NCBI GenBank assembly: GCA_019247255.1
Contig: JAFAPJ010000657.1
Span: 1-6,584 of the forward strand
DNA from: Methylobacteriaceae bacterium
Lineage (GTDB): Bacteria; Pseudomonadota; Alphaproteobacteria; Rhizobiales; Beijerinckiaceae
Direction of reading: 5' to 3'
DNA length: 6,584 nucleotides
Made by a program: the position numbers and the translations under genes. The notes beneath the pieces are model-generated. The model searched no databases. It was not told the origin of the DNA and saw only the letters and a program-made list of their open reading frames with translations. Numbering within the stretch: position 1 is the stretch's first letter; every line of letters begins with the position of its first letter. Shown here in pieces: positions 6,175-6,584 of the stretch.

Positions 6175-6189
6175 TTAACAGGGCTTTGA
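6175..6189. promoter_or_regulatory. Possible CtrA-type site TTAA-N7-TTGA upstream of GH25
   Basis: TTAA at 6175-6178 and TTGA at 6186-6189 are separated by exactly 7 nt, matching the alphaproteobacterial CtrA consensus TTAA-N7-TTAA at seven of eight positions. The site lies about 42-56 nt upstream of the GH25 start codon, a plausible promoter position. A single near match can arise by chance, so this is tentative. Confidence 0.35.
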
Positions 6190-6194
6190 CGGCG

Positions 6195-6224
6195 CGCGCC
6201 ACGAACGGCGAGGAGCGTGGCGCG
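6195..6224. repeat. Perfect 9-bp inverted repeat upstream of GH25
   Basis: CGCGCCACG (6195-6203) pairs perfectly with CGTGGCGCG (6216-6224) around a 12-nt loop, and the stem can grow to 12 bp if one G-U pair is allowed. There is no T-run after it on either strand, so it is not a classical intrinsic terminator. It may be a leader structure of the GH25 mRNA or a termination/processing hairpin for the upstream gene. Confidence 0.4.
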
Positions 6225-6303
6225 TGCGCGACAGCGGGCCCGGTGGGCAGCCCGCCCTGGCGAGCGCGACGCCCGTCCGGAAGAGCGCCGGCAGCGCGCC
6301 AGA

Positions 6304-6326
6304 GAGGCCGGCGCCGGCCCGGCCTC
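6304..6326 (-). terminator. GC-rich hairpin just after the stop of the right-edge gene
   Basis: GAGGCCGG (6304-6311) and CCGGCCTC (6319-6326) form an 8-bp perfect stem with a 7-nt loop, starting one base after the minus-strand stop codon. The position fits a terminator or an mRNA 3'-end stabiliser. The downstream minus-strand sequence TCTGG has no U-run, so intrinsic termination would be weak. An alternative stem (6285-6292 with 6307-6314) competes with it. Confidence 0.35.
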
Positions 6327-6327
6327 G

Positions 6328-6584
6328 TCACGCGCCCGTGATCGCCGACTTGGCACGCGACCACCAGCCGCCCCGCTTCGGGCGGTCGGGATCGGCGGGC
6401 GTCAGCACGATCGCGACGGGCTCCGGCTCAGGCTCCGGCGCCGCGACGGCATCGGGCGCGCCGTCCGCCTCGGGCAGCCAGCGCAGTGCTTCCCCGACAA
6501 AGGCGTCGGCGCCCGTCGCCGTCGAGGCGAGCGTCGGTGAGGCGTCGATGCGGTCGGCCGGCAGGTGGGCGGTGCCGAAAGGGA
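6328..6584 (-). CDS. C-terminal 84 residues of an unidentified protein (RNase E-like tail possible)
   Basis: The frame enters from the right edge and ends at the TGA at 6330-6328, so only the C-terminus is visible. It shows an amphipathic stretch (DAFVGEALRWLPE), a Pro-Glu-Ala linker (APEPEPEP), then TPADPDRPKRGGWWSR and an AKSAITGA end. Codons are strongly GC-biased at third positions, as in its neighbours, which supports a real gene. A basic PKR...GWW tail after an acidic Pro-rich linker recalls the C-terminus of alphaproteobacterial RNase E, but such tails also occur elsewhere and the catalytic part is not in the window. I would not assign a function on this evidence. It is in the same orientation as the GH25 gene but separated by 194 nt with hairpins, so probably a different transcript. 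Confidence 0.65.
   Translation of the reverse strand, partial: PFGTAHLPADRIDASPTLASTATGADAFVGEALRWLPEADGAPDAVAAPEPEPEPVAIVLTPADPDRPKRGGWWSRAKSAITGA

Larger units (their letters stand above)
6134..6327. other. Intergenic region upstream of the GH25 gene
   Basis: This 194-nt gap separates the stop of the right-edge gene from the GH25 start; both are on the minus strand. The part nearest GH25 (about 6134-6190) is relatively AT-rich and holds the TTAA-N7-TTGA site, so it probably contains the GH25 promoter. The rest is very GC-rich, with a 9-bp inverted repeat and terminator-like hairpins next to the upstream stop. The short open frames here look like GC-bias shadows. Confidence 0.5.

Noticed and set aside
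6084..6540. Several short open frames on both strands around 6084-6540
   Set aside because: They overlap the GH25 N-terminus, the hairpins or the right-edge gene, have low-complexity Arg/Ala composition and no ribosome binding site.

Overview
The window looks like an ordinary chromosomal segment of a high-GC alphaproteobacterium, most likely of the order Hyphomicrobiales (Rhizobiales). The support is the gene order dnaB-alr-radA, the alphaproteobacterial insertions in DnaB, strong GC bias in third codon positions, and GANTC and TTAA-type sites in the gaps between genes. I cannot name the genus; a Methylobacterium- or Salinarimonas-like lineage is only a guess. Nearly all of the 6.6 kb is coding. 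I see no tRNA, rRNA, CRISPR array, insertion sequence or phage gene.

Left part (1-3353, minus strand). This is a compact three-gene operon, read right to left: dnaB (replicative helicase), alr (alanine racemase, D-alanine for peptidoglycan) and radA (DNA repair/recombination ATPase, cut by the left edge). The gap between dnaB and alr is 22 nt. The alr stop and the radA start share one base (TGATG), so the genes are probably co-transcribed and alr and radA are translationally coupled.

Middle (3354-4550). A 223-nt divergent intergenic region separates dnaB from a plus-strand pair. It holds a perfect 12-bp palindrome, an adjoining interrupted inverted repeat and three GANTC sites. The plus-strand pair is a DUF599 membrane protein followed, with a 19-nt overlap, by a small DUF3253 protein. 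Neither has an assigned function.

Right part (4551-6584, minus strand). An RraA/HMG-aldolase-like protein converges on the DUF3253 gene with only 4 nt between stop codons. Its start is best placed at a TTG behind a perfect AAGGAG. Upstream of it lies a GH25 lysozyme-type lipoprotein with all four acidic active-site positions. A 194-nt gap follows, holding two hairpins and a TTAA-N7-TTGA site resembling a CtrA box. Last comes the 3' end of a gene cut by the right edge, with an acidic Pro/Glu linker and a basic, tryptophan-rich tail.

Together the window mixes core replication/repair and cell-wall functions with three proteins of uncertain role. I found no convincing evidence of a new multi-gene system. 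The best leads are the structured region upstream of dnaB, the overlapping DUF599-DUF3253 pair, and the regulation of the GH25 lipoprotein.
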